Assembly: GCF_934617235.1 (NCBI RefSeq)
Contig: NZ_CAKTTZ010000001.1
Coordinates: 62,001 to 126,000 of the forward strand
Direction: 5' to 3'
Origin: an uncultured Ellagibacter sp.
GTDB taxonomy: Bacteria; Actinomycetota; Coriobacteriia; Coriobacteriales; Eggerthellaceae
DNA: 64,000 nucleotides
Part shown: piece by piece, positions 1 to 9,515 of the stretch
How the letters are laid out: each line of letters opens with the position of its first letter
Numbering within the stretch: the first letter of the stretch is position 1
Position numbers and translations under genes: made by a program
The notes under the pieces: model-generated
Seen by the model: the letters and a program-made list of their open reading frames with translations, nothing else
The model's database searches: none
Told to the model about the DNA's origin: nothing

Positions 1-68
1 CGGCTAACTCGCCCATAGCATTTAGCCCGGCAAACGGCCTTTAGTAACGCGCCGCTAAAGAAACCCAA

Positions 69-107
69 GGTGGTCTCGGACTTCGCAGTTCCGAGGCCGC
101 CTTTTTT
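69..107 (+). terminator. Rho-independent terminator of a gene left of the window
   Basis: A 12-bp stem (GGTGGTCTCGGA pairing with TCCGAGGCCGCC, with two G-U pairs) is followed by TTTTTT at 102-107. It would end a rightward transcript that starts before the window. No coding end can be assigned to bases 1-68. Bases 110-200 hold only a weak inverted repeat (ACCCTTGC / GCAAGGGT, about 151-177) and no gene that I can support. Confidence 0.8.
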
Positions 108-199
108 CTTGCCTCTCATTCAGAGGGGTCAGACCGCACTACCCTTGCGGCACCATAGTGGCAAGGGTGATATTGCAGCTCCTCCCTCCCTCGCAACAT

Positions 200-227
200 A
201 AAAGAACCCCCGCCAAAGCGGGGGTTC
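200..227 (-). terminator. Terminator of the MFS transporter gene
   Basis: A perfect 10-bp stem, GAACCCCCGC / GCGGGGGTTC, has a 4-nt loop. On the minus strand it is followed by TTTTAT. It lies about 37 bases past the transporter stop codon. Confidence 0.85.
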
Positions 228-263
228 TCGATGCAACCGAATGGGTAGCTTTTCGATCTTGCA

Positions 264-1943
264 CTACTTCTCGAAGTAGGCCTTGCGATACGGAGTAGCG
301 AAGATGAAGAAGTAGATGAACGGAAGCAGAACGCCGACGGCCATGAGAGGCAGAGCGACCGGGTTCTTCGACCAGCCGGAGACAGCCAGCGGGCACACGA
401 TGCAGGTGACGAACAGGAACGCAATCACGACGAGCATGATGATGAAGTTCGTCATGCCGGTGTCGGAGGCGTCGGTCTTGCCGTCGCCAGCCAGCTCATC
501 CATGGACTTGCCGCCGGTTTCCTTGACGAACAGGAGGCAGCAGATGAAGCCGAGGACGAACGGAACGATGAGGACGAGAACGACCATCGACCAGTTGGTG
601 GCACCTTCTGCGGTCTGGAACATAGCCATGCCAGCGATGCCGCCGAGGACGATCGAGGAGGCGGAGCCGCCGAAGCGGGCGAACGCCTGGCACCACGAAA
701 CGCCGGTGTTGCGGATTGCGGTCGGGTAGGACTCGGGCATCAGCGGCTGAACAGCGGTGATGGCGTAGTTCAGAGCGAAGCCGAAGAGCAGCATGAGGGC
801 GATCGACAAGCCGAAGTTGTTCGGGACGACGAACACGGAGCAGATGACGATCGCGACGATGCAGAAGATCCAGGAGAACGCCAGGTTGCGCTTACGGCCG
901 ATGCGGTCAGCGACGAAGCCGACGCAGCAGTTGGAGGCGATAGCGGCAACGTTGTTCCAGGTCTGGAGAGCAACAGCCTCAGACGGGGTGTAGCCAATGC
1001 CCTTGAACCAGGTGGGCAGCCATGCATTCATGCCGTACACGCAGAACTGGCCAACGAAGTAAGCGGTCCAGATAGCAGCGGTCGGAACGATGAACTTCTT
1101 GGAGAACAAAATGTTCGGGGAGGTCTTGGCAGGCTTCGGCGGAACGACGAGCAGCTTCGGGTCGAAGTGGGTCTCTTCCTGGCCAGCGGAACGCTGCAGG
1201 TGGTTGAGAGCCTTGCAAGCCTCTTCCATGCGACCAGCGTTGGCGTACCAGTGCGGAGTCTCATGCATGAAGAAGTGAAGAACGATTCCGTAGATGATGG
1301 GCAGAGCGCCGATCAGGTAGCAGAGGCGCCAGTTGGCGTACATGGTGGCGGAGGAGCCGTCAGCGTTGAGGTAGGTGATCTCATTGGTGAAGCCGCCGAG
1401 AATCGGGGTTGCGGTGTTGCAGATCGGGTTGCCGATGACGCCGGCGAGAACCCAGCCAGCAACCATGCCCGCCATGCCGATCGTCACGAAGACGCCACGC
1501 TGCTTGGACGGAATCGTCTCAGAGAACACGGTGGTGACGATGGGGATGCAGGAGCCGACGCCGAAGCCGGCGATCAGGCGGAATGCTGCGAAGAACACGA
1601 GGTCATTCGCGAAAGCCTGGGGCAGGGTGAACAGACCGTAGAAGATAACGGCGATGGTCAGCATCTTCTTACGACCGATCTTGTCGGACAGGATGCCGCC
1701 GACTGCGCCGCCGAGGACCATGCCGAGCAGGCCCCACGTGGTAAGAGAGCCCATGAGAGCACCCGGGTTCGGGTTGTCGGGCCAGAACGTATGTGCAACG
1801 AACAGGTTGGTGGTGTTAACGACCATGAAGTCGTAACCGTCGAAAATCATAGCGAAGATCATGAGGAAGAACATGAGCCACGTGTGGCCGTTAACTCCCA
1901 AATGGTCTACAACCTCTGAAACGGTGAATTCCTTACCGTTCAT
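264..1943 (-). CDS. MFS transporter, aromatic acid:H+ symporter-like (AAHS group)
   Basis: Predicted 559-residue major facilitator permease of the cytoplasmic membrane. Seen: about 12 hydrophobic segments, an early TM1 motif DGYDF typical of AAHS-type sugar/aromatic-acid symporters, the loop 2-3 motif GGILSDKIGRKKM, and a second copy of the signature (DRIGRKRN) after the central loop. A periplasmic insert of about 35 residues before TM6 is longer than usual. The start at 1943 is chosen because AAGGAGGG lies 5-6 bases upstream; an in-frame ATG at 1985 has no such site. It is divergent from the membrane LuxR regulator at 2603, which probably controls it. The substrate cannot be read from the sequence; organic or aromatic acids are the family-based guess. 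Confidence 0.85.
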   Translation of the reverse strand: MNGKEFTVSEVVDHLGVNGHTWLMFFLMIFAMIFDGYDFMVVNTTNLFVAHTFWPDNPNPGALMGSLTTWGLLGMVLGGAVGGILSDKIGRKKMLTIAVIFYGLFTLPQAFANDLVFFAAFRLIAGFGVGSCIPIVTTVFSETIPSKQRGVFVTIGMAGMVAGWVLAGVIGNPICNTATPILGGFTNEITYLNADGSSATMYANWRLCYLIGALPIIYGIVLHFFMHETPHWYANAGRMEEACKALNHLQRSAGQEETHFDPKLLVVPPKPAKTSPNILFSKKFIVPTAAIWTAYFVGQFCVYGMNAWLPTWFKGIGYTPSEAVALQTWNNVAAIASNCCVGFVADRIGRKRNLAFSWIFCIVAIVICSVFVVPNNFGLSIALMLLFGFALNYAITAVQPLMPESYPTAIRNTGVSWCQAFARFGGSASSIVLGGIAGMAMFQTAEGATNWSMVVLVLIVPFVLGFICCLLFVKETGGKSMDELAGDGKTDASDTGMTNFIIMLVVIAFLFVTCIVCPLAVSGWSKNPVALPLMAVGVLLPFIYFFIFATPYRKAYFEK

Positions 1944-2324
1944 TAGTCCCTCCTTTAAGTAAGATGCTTGAGTATCCCGACTCAAGCGAAGCGGTGGCGC
2001 CTATATCCCTTAGACGAACCGCCGTGCAATTACTCCCCATTTTGCCCTTGCGGTAAGAACATGATGCGATGGGCTAACCCTGGAATCAGATTCCGCAACT
2101 ACGGGTAGTGAGCTTTCAATACCGGCCATTGCAGAAGCTTCGATGCCCTTCGCGCTCATTGCGAGAAACCGCGCGTGCAGATCCCCCTTTCCGACTTCTC
2201 TTCCACTTTGCCAATCTATCCCCTGCGGCCAGCGGTATAAAAATGCCGGCGAACAGACAAGCGGTACTTTACGTAAGGCAAACGGTATGAGCGTCAAACC
2301 ATGAGGTTATTTTTGCCATTTTCG

Positions 2325-2345
2325 TATCAACCTCTTGGGTTGATA
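2325..2345. promoter_or_regulatory. Perfect palindrome, candidate operator between MFS and LuxR genes
   Basis: TATCAACC-N5-GGTTGATA is a perfect 8-bp-arm inverted repeat in the 659-bp divergent region 1944-2602. That region otherwise contains no gene I can support. The spot is suitable for the adjacent LuxR-type regulator; binding is inferred only. Confidence 0.4.
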
Positions 2346-2537
2346 TTTCCACATCCACACATGAAACCCTCCATTTTTGAGGTCTCTTCCTCAACCGCAT
2401 TCGCCTCCTTGCAAAAATGGACAGCGTGTTGCTTTTGTTGCGCATTCTTTGGCGAATATAGCGGATTGCAGGCATTCAGTGGAAATACCCACCGTGGTGG
2501 GGTACTATGAACGCGTACATAGCATAAATCGCATAGG

Positions 2538-2566
2538 TTGAGTATTACTGCATAATAGAAGATAAT
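2538..2566 (+). promoter_or_regulatory. Sigma-70-type promoter of the membrane LuxR gene
   Basis: TTGAGT, 17 bases, GATAAT. The predicted transcription start near 2573 leaves a leader of about 30 bases with an AGGGG ribosome-binding site before the ATG at 2603. Confidence 0.6.
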
Positions 2567-2602
2567 CCGAAGCTCGCAAACGCATCATTTAGGGGATTAC
2601 AT

Positions 2603-4285
2603 ATGGCTTCGACTTTTCCGCACGTCACCATTACCGTCGCAAGCAAGGAAGACGGCACCGACGCCTCGGGCGAACTGAACACGCTTTCTTTGGGGTATGG
2701 CTTTCATCAAGCGTGGATCTACTCCGCTATGTTCAGCGCCGGCGTGTTCTTTGGAACCGACGCACCGTTCACTATGCTTTTCGACGGTGCTTACCCCTAT
2801 TCGTTCATCGTGTTGATAACCTCGATGATCTTCTTCGGCATCGCCCTTCTCGCTCTTGGCTTCACCAACCAGATGTTCTTGCGCTTCTATGTGTCGAAGC
2901 GTGCACTAGGGCTTTCCGCTCTGCTCACTTGCTTGGGCACCTACGCTTCGTTCTTCGTGCCAATCGGAGGTCCGCTCGGCACTTTCATTCTGCTCTTTGC
3001 GGGCTTGGCGGCGGGTATCGGCTCGAGCCTTATGGTCGTACTGTGGGGCACAGCGTTCGCTCGTTATGAATTCAGCACTATCATCCTGAATACCGCCGTT
3101 TCTGTTGCAATCGGCATCGGCCTCTACATGGTTCTCACCCATCTGGTGCCCCCCTTCTGCTCGGGCATCATCACCGGCATCTTCCCCATCGCTGAGGTTT
3201 TCATCCTCTGGCGCCTGACGCCGATTCCCTACTATCGCCGCCGCGAGATACCCATCTTCCATCCGCTGACGGTCAAGCCTGCACAATTCCTCGTCCGCCT
3301 GCTTATCCCGACGGCAATCTTCGGTTTCGCCCTCGGCGTGCTACGCACCGTCGCAAGCAACATCGTCCTTCCCGCTGCCGATTTGACGATGCTCCTTGTC
3401 ATGGGCGCTGCTGCCTGCCTGGGCATGTTCATCATCATCGCGACGATTTTCATCTCGAAAAACGAAGGGCACTGGGACCTCCTCTTCAGGGCGCTCTTGC
3501 CATTTATCGCCCTCGGCGCAATCGCCTTGCCCTTCCTTGGCTCTCCGGGCTCGCTTCTCGCATGCCTCGCACTCATTGCGGGTTACATGTGTTTTGAGGC
3601 GCTCATGTGGATCTTCTTCGCCGACTTGGCGCAGGAGTTCCGTCTTTCGCCCATCTTCGTGTTCGGAACCGGGCGCGGAACGCTTGCGCTCGCCTCTCTT
3701 TTCGGAACGGTATTCGCTATGACGCCGGTTGGCGATATCCACCATATGGGAGCGGGCATCGACTACGGCTCCGCAGCGCTGCTCGTGCTATTTGCGCTTA
3801 TCGTGGGCTATGCGCTATCGCCTCGTCAGCGCGAGGTAAAGGCGATCGTCGTCGCTCCAATAGAAGGAGTGAATGTCGATCAGGGAACGGAAAAGCTGAA
3901 GAAGCACATTGCCGCGCTGGACGAGAGGGATGCCGCTGCTACTGCCGCGAAAGAGCCTGCTCCCGTGACCGAGGAGCCCGAGCAAACGCCGCAGGATGCT
4001 GAGGAAGGGCGCCGCGCGAAGGGGCGCTTCCATTCGCAGTGCGAGGCAATTGCCGACCGATACCTTCTTTCCAGGCGCGAAACCGAAGTCATGTTCCTTC
4101 TTGCAAAAGGACACAACGCCGCGTTCATTCAAGATCAGCTCTGCATTTCCAAGAGCACCGCGAAGACGCACATCAACCACATTTATCGCAAGCTCGACAT
4201 CCACACGCAGCAGGAACTGCTCAGCATGGTTGAAGCGGCCAAGCGCGAGGCATATGACCAGGAGAACAACCCACAACGACGCTAA
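2603..4285 (+). CDS. Membrane-spanning LuxR-family transcriptional regulator
   Basis: 560 residues. The first ~420 residues are a polytopic membrane domain of about 12 hydrophobic segments. An acidic Ala/Glu-rich linker (about 425-480) follows, then a C-terminal LuxR/GerE helix-turn-helix at about 490-545, with LSRRETEVMFLLAKGH and the recognition helix SKSTAKTHINHIYRKLDIH. This fusion is characteristic of Eggerthellaceae, where it is often encoded beside transport or reductase genes. Membrane sensing with direct DNA binding is inferred from the architecture. It is divergent from the MFS gene and lies 42 bases before the activase gene, so it may control either. Confidence 0.88.
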   Translation: MASTFPHVTITVASKEDGTDASGELNTLSLGYGFHQAWIYSAMFSAGVFFGTDAPFTMLFDGAYPYSFIVLITSMIFFGIALLALGFTNQMFLRFYVSKRALGLSALLTCLGTYASFFVPIGGPLGTFILLFAGLAAGIGSSLMVVLWGTAFARYEFSTIILNTAVSVAIGIGLYMVLTHLVPPFCSGIITGIFPIAEVFILWRLTPIPYYRRREIPIFHPLTVKPAQFLVRLLIPTAIFGFALGVLRTVASNIVLPAADLTMLLVMGAAACLGMFIIIATIFISKNEGHWDLLFRALLPFIALGAIALPFLGSPGSLLACLALIAGYMCFEALMWIFFADLAQEFRLSPIFVFGTGRGTLALASLFGTVFAMTPVGDIHHMGAGIDYGSAALLVLFALIVGYALSPRQREVKAIVVAPIEGVNVDQGTEKLKKHIAALDERDAAATAAKEPAPVTEEPEQTPQDAEEGRRAKGRFHSQCEAIADRYLLSRRETEVMFLLAKGHNAAFIQDQLCISKSTAKTHINHIYRKLDIHTQQELLSMVEAAKREAYDQENNPQRR

Positions 4286-4327
4286 CTTGGCAGCTGGCGC
4301 CTATTCCCTGTCGATGAGAGCTCTTCG

Positions 4328-7300
4328 ATGACATACCGTTTCGGAATCGACGCGGGGTCGAAGACCGTCAAGGTCGTGATCGTCGACGAGAACGGTACTA
4401 TCGTGAACTCGATCTACCGGCGCCATCTTTCGAACATCCGCGAAACGCTCGTCGACATTCTGCACAACCTAGTTTGGCGCTACGGCGATTTGCCCGGCAA
4501 GGCGGCCGTCACCGGATCGGCGGGAATCGCGCTTGCCGACATGCTTGAGCTTCCCTTCGTACAAGAGGTTTTGAGCACGGAGCGCGCCGTGCGGGAACTT
4601 TACCCCGATGCCGACGCCGTCATCGAACTCGGCGGGGAAGACGCGAAGGTGATGTACCTTTCCGGCAACCCCGAGCAGCGAATGAACGCTACCTGTGCAG
4701 GCGGGACAGGCGGGTTTATCGACTCGATCGCGTTTATGCTCGGCGTACGATCGAGCGATATGAGCAGGCTTGCCGGAGGTGCCTCTCGCATCTACCCCAT
4801 CGCCTCGCGCTGCGCTGTGTTCGCGCAAACCGACGTGCGCCCTCTTTTGAATGCGGGTGCGAAGAAAAGCGACATTGCAGCCAGTGCCCTTGAGGCGGTC
4901 GTGCGCCAAACGATCACCGGGCTTGCATGCGGACGGCCGATCGAGGGAAAGGTCATTTTCCTGGGCGGTCCCTCGCAATTTATCCCTGAACTGGTCAGGC
5001 GCTTCCAGGTTGCCCTTGGGCTGAAGCGAGGCGCGGGCATCAAACCCCGATGGGCGCACACCTTCACCGCCCACGGCGCGGCGCTTTATGCAGGGGAGCT
5101 TTCGGGGAACGCGTCCACGTCGCTTGCGCGGCTCGAGGAGCGCATGCGGCAAGCCGACGCGCCGAAGGACGACCTGGCGCGACTCGAGCCGCTGTTCAGC
5201 AGCGACGAGGAACGCGCCGCCTTCAAAGAACGCCATACGTCAGCGGACTTCCCGCGAAAGCGTCTCTTCGACTGCGAAGGACCGCTCTACTTAGGGATAG
5301 ACGCGGGATCGACCACCGTGAAGATGGCCGTGATAGACGATGCGGGCAACCTAGTCTACTCGAGTTACGCTCCCGTTAAGGGCGACGCGCTCGCCACGGC
5401 GACTGAGGAGCTAATCGAACTCTCAAGCGCCCTTCCCCATATTTACGGCACGGACGAGACGACAGCTTGGGTTGCTCATGCCACGGCGACCGGGTACGGC
5501 GAGGATTTGCTGCGTGCCGCACTCGGGATTGATTCGGGCATCGTGGAGACGACAGCCCACGCCCGCGCCGCACTAGAGCTTACGCCCGACGCGACCTTCG
5601 TGCTCGATATCGGCGGACAGGATATGAAGGCGCTCTGGATTAAGAACGGCATGGTGTCGAGCGCCATCCTCAACGAAGCATGCTCGAGCGGGTGCGGGTC
5701 GTTCATCGAGGGAACCGCGCATTCTCTCCGCTGCACCCCCTATTCCTTCAACAGCGCGGCGCTCACTGCCGAACACCCCGTTGACCTGGGAACAAAGTGC
5801 ACCGTATTCATGTCTTCCCGCGTGAAACATGCCCAGAAAATCGGTGCGAGCGTGAACGATTTGGCAGCAGGCATTACGTATTCGGTCGTGAAGAACGCGC
5901 TTTACCGCATCATCGGCGCCGAGAGAATTGACACGCTTGGCAACAAAATCGTTGTGCAGGGCGGCACGTTCAAGTCCGACGCCGTGCTGCGCGCCTTCGA
6001 GAAGACGTGCGAGATTGAGGTCATTCGCCCCGAAAACGCCCATCTCATGGGCGCGATTGGAGCGGCGTTAATCGCGCGCGAACGGGCGCACGATGTTACA
6101 ACGAGGACAGGCAATCTTCCCAGCGACGCGATTCGAAGCTCACTTCTTCCCGCGCGCGAGCTAGAAGCACTGTCAGTTGAGCGGTTTTCCTCCCGATGTC
6201 CGGGTTGTTCGAACGCCTGCAGCGTTGCCGTTGCCGATTTCGGGCACGGTAGGCGCTTCATCAGCGGAAACAAGTGTGAAAACGCGAACGAGTACGAGTT
6301 CTCGCGCAACGAGGAGCCAAAGATTCGCCGAAGCGAGGGCGCAGTTGTCGAGGAAGCAGAAGGTAGCAAGCGACGTCGTTCTTGCGTCCCGAACGCAATC
6401 GCCGGCGAGCAGCGCCTGCTGCAATCGGCTGAGAACGAGAAGCAATCAGGGCTTCGTGCGAACTGCACAATCGGTATCATGAATTGCTTCGAAACCTATG
6501 AATACACGCCTTTTTGGGAGACGTTTTTCCGAACGCTCGGATTCAGCATCATCATGCCCGACGACTCCCGCGGAGCCGCCTTCGAGCAGGCAGCACTTGC
6601 GAGCGTCCCTGCCGAAAGCGCCTGCTTCCCTGCGAAAATTGCGCATCTGAGAGCATTCGACCTGATGAATGCCGGGGCTCACATCATATTCATGCCGCGG
6701 TTCAGTCGCGTCGGACGCTGTACGGTATCGTGCGAATACGCGGACGCACTTGCTGACGCCGTGCCCGCATTCGAGCGGGGGCAGGTGCGTCTCTCGCGCC
6801 CCCTTCTCTCCTCCTTCAAGGTCACGCGCCTCGTGAAAAGCGACGATGACCTGCTGACACTCTTTTCCGAGATAGCCAGCTTGTGCCCCGACGAGGCCCC
6901 GCTTACCCAAGAAGAGTTCGACCATGCACTTGAAAAGGCGCTCGATGCACAAAAGGCGTTCTTCGAGGCGATTGCGCGCGCAAACGAAGCCGCGATGGCT
7001 TGGCTCGCCGAAGACGAGCAGCGGCACGCCATCGTAATCGCGGGGCGACCTTACCATAGCGACCCTCGCCTCATGCGGGGCATCGATACGATGCTCACGA
7101 AGTTGGGTTTCGCCGTCTTGTGCCCCACAAGCTTAGACGCATGGGCAACGCGACGTCCGCACGATCCGGCGTGTCCACCATGGAAACCCGGCAAGCACCT
7201 CGCGCGCCTTGCGCGTTTTGCCGCCGAGAACAAGCAGATCGACCTCGTGTGTCTGCAGTCGTTCGGCTGCGGCTACGATGCGCTGAGCCTTGAGGATGCA

Positions 7301-8317
7301 CGCGATATTCTCGAGGCGGCGGGCAAGCCCTTCACCGCGTTGAAGATCGACGACCTTTCGGACAAGGCCCATCTCAGCATCAGGCTTCGCACGCTGGCTG
7401 AAGGAATCGAGTCCATGTCGCGCCGTAATACACACGCGCAAAAATCGCTGGTCGCGGATGTGAGCATAGGCACTGCGAGCGAACACGAACACGACAACCC
7501 GATCAGCGGTCCAGCCAGTGGCAAGCCAATCACAGCATCCCATATCGAAAGGGAGCGCATCGCGACCGAGAGCGCCGCCGATACCGCTCGGGTCCTCGAA
7601 GCTGCGGGGTGCCCGCTCGAGCGTATTCCGAATATCATGAACGCGGAGATATCGACCGACGACGAGGAAGTGGCAAGAAGACAGGTTCCTGGCGATGTGT
7701 GCTTTACCGCAGCAGCGCTTATCGCGCGCACGCTTCGCGTTGTCAAGGAGAATCCGCAGATCGAGCGCCTTCGCATTCCGCTCGTATGCAATCGATGCCT
7801 GCTCGACGGACTTGCCCACACGGTTTGGCGGCTGAGAGGAAGCTGTCCAAAAATCATCTGGGAGGAGCAGTGGCCGCTTTCCATTCATAAGCCTCCTAAG
7901 CAGGAGAAGGCCGACGCAGATCGCGTGGTCGTTGGAATCGTCGGCAATCCGCTTCTCTGCTTCGACGCGTTTATGAACGATTCTGTCGTGAAGCTGTTAG
8001 AGCACTTGGATTGCGACGTCGCGATGCCCGATCCCGACAAGCTCTTTTGCGAGGATGTTCGATATCTTGACCAGCTTGACGAGTTCGCGCGCCAGGGGGT
8101 CGATTGCGTCGTGTACCTGCAAAGCTTCGGTTGCATGAAAGCGCATGTGCACGCACGCGGGTTTGCCCACGAATATGCGCGGCGCTACCCCGATATGCCG
8201 ATTACTATCATCGACTACGATCCAGAGTCGTCGGCGTTGAACAGGGAGAATCGCATTCGCCTCGCGGTTGGGGCGGCTCGGCGAGCCAAGAAGGAAAATT
8301 TAGGTTCCGAAAAATAG
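4328..8317 (+). CDS. Giant acyl-CoA dehydratase activase-related protein (BadF/BadG type, DUF2229)
   Basis: 1,329 residues. Two ASKHA-ATPase domains in tandem begin at about residues 6 (GIDAGSKTVKVV) and 323 (GIDAGSTTVKMAV). Each has its cluster-type cysteine motif (NATCAGGTGGF, NEACSSGCGSF) and a second Cys loop (SRCAVFAQ, TKCTVFMS). A CPGCSNAC motif lies near 623, a DUF2229 region covers about 710-950 (ETYEYTPFWETFF, GRPYHSDPRLM), and a C-terminal conserved domain continues to the end. The family activates 2-hydroxyacyl-CoA or benzoyl-CoA-type reductases by ATP-driven electron transfer through a shared [4Fe-4S] cluster. No dehydratase subunits are nearby, so its partner is unknown. It lies 42 bases downstream of the LuxR gene on the same strand. 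Confidence 0.85.
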   Translation: MTYRFGIDAGSKTVKVVIVDENGTIVNSIYRRHLSNIRETLVDILHNLVWRYGDLPGKAAVTGSAGIALADMLELPFVQEVLSTERAVRELYPDADAVIELGGEDAKVMYLSGNPEQRMNATCAGGTGGFIDSIAFMLGVRSSDMSRLAGGASRIYPIASRCAVFAQTDVRPLLNAGAKKSDIAASALEAVVRQTITGLACGRPIEGKVIFLGGPSQFIPELVRRFQVALGLKRGAGIKPRWAHTFTAHGAALYAGELSGNASTSLARLEERMRQADAPKDDLARLEPLFSSDEERAAFKERHTSADFPRKRLFDCEGPLYLGIDAGSTTVKMAVIDDAGNLVYSSYAPVKGDALATATEELIELSSALPHIYGTDETTAWVAHATATGYGEDLLRAALGIDSGIVETTAHARAALELTPDATFVLDIGGQDMKALWIKNGMVSSAILNEACSSGCGSFIEGTAHSLRCTPYSFNSAALTAEHPVDLGTKCTVFMSSRVKHAQKIGASVNDLAAGITYSVVKNALYRIIGAERIDTLGNKIVVQGGTFKSDAVLRAFEKTCEIEVIRPENAHLMGAIGAALIARERAHDVTTRTGNLPSDAIRSSLLPARELEALSVERFSSRCPGCSNACSVAVADFGHGRRFISGNKCENANEYEFSRNEEPKIRRSEGAVVEEAEGSKRRRSCVPNAIAGEQRLLQSAENEKQSGLRANCTIGIMNCFETYEYTPFWETFFRTLGFSIIMPDDSRGAAFEQAALASVPAESACFPAKIAHLRAFDLMNAGAHIIFMPRFSRVGRCTVSCEYADALADAVPAFERGQVRLSRPLLSSFKVTRLVKSDDDLLTLFSEIASLCPDEAPLTQEEFDHALEKALDAQKAFFEAIARANEAAMAWLAEDEQRHAIVIAGRPYHSDPRLMRGIDTMLTKLGFAVLCPTSLDAWATRRPHDPACPPWKPGKHLARLARFAAENKQIDLVCLQSFGCGYDALSLEDARDILEAAGKPFTALKIDDLSDKAHLSIRLRTLAEGIESMSRRNTHAQKSLVADVSIGTASEHEHDNPISGPASGKPITASHIERERIATESAADTARVLEAAGCPLERIPNIMNAEISTDDEEVARRQVPGDVCFTAAALIARTLRVVKENPQIERLRIPLVCNRCLLDGLAHTVWRLRGSCPKIIWEEQWPLSIHKPPKQEKADADRVVVGIVGNPLLCFDAFMNDSVVKLLEHLDCDVAMPDPDKLFCEDVRYLDQLDEFARQGVDCVVYLQSFGCMKAHVHARGFAHEYARRYPDMPITIIDYDPESSALNRENRIRLAVGAARRAKKENLGSEK

Positions 8318-8490
8318 CGCGGCCTCGCCAGACAAGCCCACACGGCGCGAGGGGTTGAAGCGAACGCCGCATGGGCGCGCCTCAGAGCCCCAAGCGCCGA
8401 CCAAGCGCCCGGGCGCGGTCGCGCGAAAAGGTCGCATTCGCCATCCGCGGGCCTAAGGGAATCAGACCCGCTAACGCGAACTTTCAAACA

Positions 8491-9405
8491 CTAGTTAACG
8501 CAATGGACCTTCTTGCCCGTTTCCAGGTAATCCATAACTTCGCGGACGGCCATTTCCGCACAGTTCTCCTCGGCCTCGGCGGTCGATGCGCCCAGGTGCG
8601 GAAGCACGAGCGCACCTTCCATTGTCATGACCTCGGGCGTTGCGAAATCCGTCACATAGCGGCGAACCTTGCCCGATTCAAGCCCCGCGCGCATGGCATC
8701 GTTGTCAACCAGGGTGTCGCGCGAGAAATTCAAGAACGCCGCACCCTCTTTCATCGCCGCGATCTCGTTCGAGCCGATCATGCCCTTCGTCGTCGGCGTT
8801 GCCGGAACATGAATCGTGATGTAGTCACAGCTCGCGCATAAATCGAGCAAGTCGTCGGTGAAACGGAGGTTCGGGGAAATGGAGGCTGCACGCTCGGCAT
8901 CAAGGAAGGGGTCGTATCCGACCGTCTTCATGCCCAGCGCCTCGGCTGCGGGGATGACCAGACGCCCGATAGCGCCAAGCCCGATCACGCCAAGCGTCTT
9001 CCCCATGATTTCCGTGCCGGCGAACTGCTTTTTCGCCTTCTCGGCGCTCTTCGCGATGTTCTCGTCATCTGCGTTGTGACGGCACCAAGCAGCACCGCCC
9101 ACAACATCGCGCGCGGCCATGAACAGAGCGCACAGGACGAGCTCCTTCACGGCATTCGCGTTCGCGCCCGGCGTGTTGAACACGGGGATGCCGCGCTCGG
9201 CAAGCGCATCGAGCGGAATGTTGTTCACGCCCGCGCCCGCACGCGCGACCGCTTTCAGGTTGTCGGAGAATTCCATCTCGTGCATGTTCGCGCTGCGAAC
9301 GAGGATGGCATCGGCCTTTGACACGTCGTCGGTCAGCTCGTAGTCGGATGACAGGAGAGCCAAGCCTTTTTGCGAGATGTTGTTCAAGCAGTGCACTTTG
9401 TACAT
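8491..9405 (-). CDS. serA: D-3-phosphoglycerate dehydrogenase, short form lacking the ACT domain
   Basis: 304-residue D-isomer-specific 2-hydroxyacid dehydrogenase. Seen: ARAGAGVNNIPLDAL, NTPGANANAVKEL, the nucleotide-binding GVIGLGAIG, and a C-terminal PHLGAST with the catalytic His. It should oxidise 3-phosphoglycerate in serine synthesis. The start at 9405 follows AAAGGGG by 5 bases. Related clostridial-type enzymes continue with an ACT domain of about 80 residues after the VxN motif. Here TAG follows directly, and reading past it gives nothing ACT-like. It is monocistronic and converges with the activase gene; the 173-base gap 8318-8490 shows no clear terminator. Confidence 0.8.
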   Translation of the reverse strand: MYKVHCLNNISQKGLALLSSDYELTDDVSKADAILVRSANMHEMEFSDNLKAVARAGAGVNNIPLDALAERGIPVFNTPGANANAVKELVLCALFMAARDVVGGAAWCRHNADDENIAKSAEKAKKQFAGTEIMGKTLGVIGLGAIGRLVIPAAEALGMKTVGYDPFLDAERAASISPNLRFTDDLLDLCASCDYITIHVPATPTTKGMIGSNEIAAMKEGAAFLNFSRDTLVDNDAMRAGLESGKVRRYVTDFATPEVMTMEGALVLPHLGASTAEAEENCAEMAVREVMDYLETGKKVHCVN

Positions 9406-9515
9406 GGAATCCCCTTTCAGTAGGTAGGTTTCCTGCACAGGATAACGCGGCTGCGGCGCGCCATAGCGAAAAATACTGTAGGCGGCTAAAGTGGCACCTG
9501 TTAAGACGCGCTTCC

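Noticed and set aside
2010..2510. Short open frames in the MFS/LuxR intergenic region
   Set aside because: They overlap each other on both strands, lack ribosome-binding sites and domains, and the region carries promoter and operator features instead.
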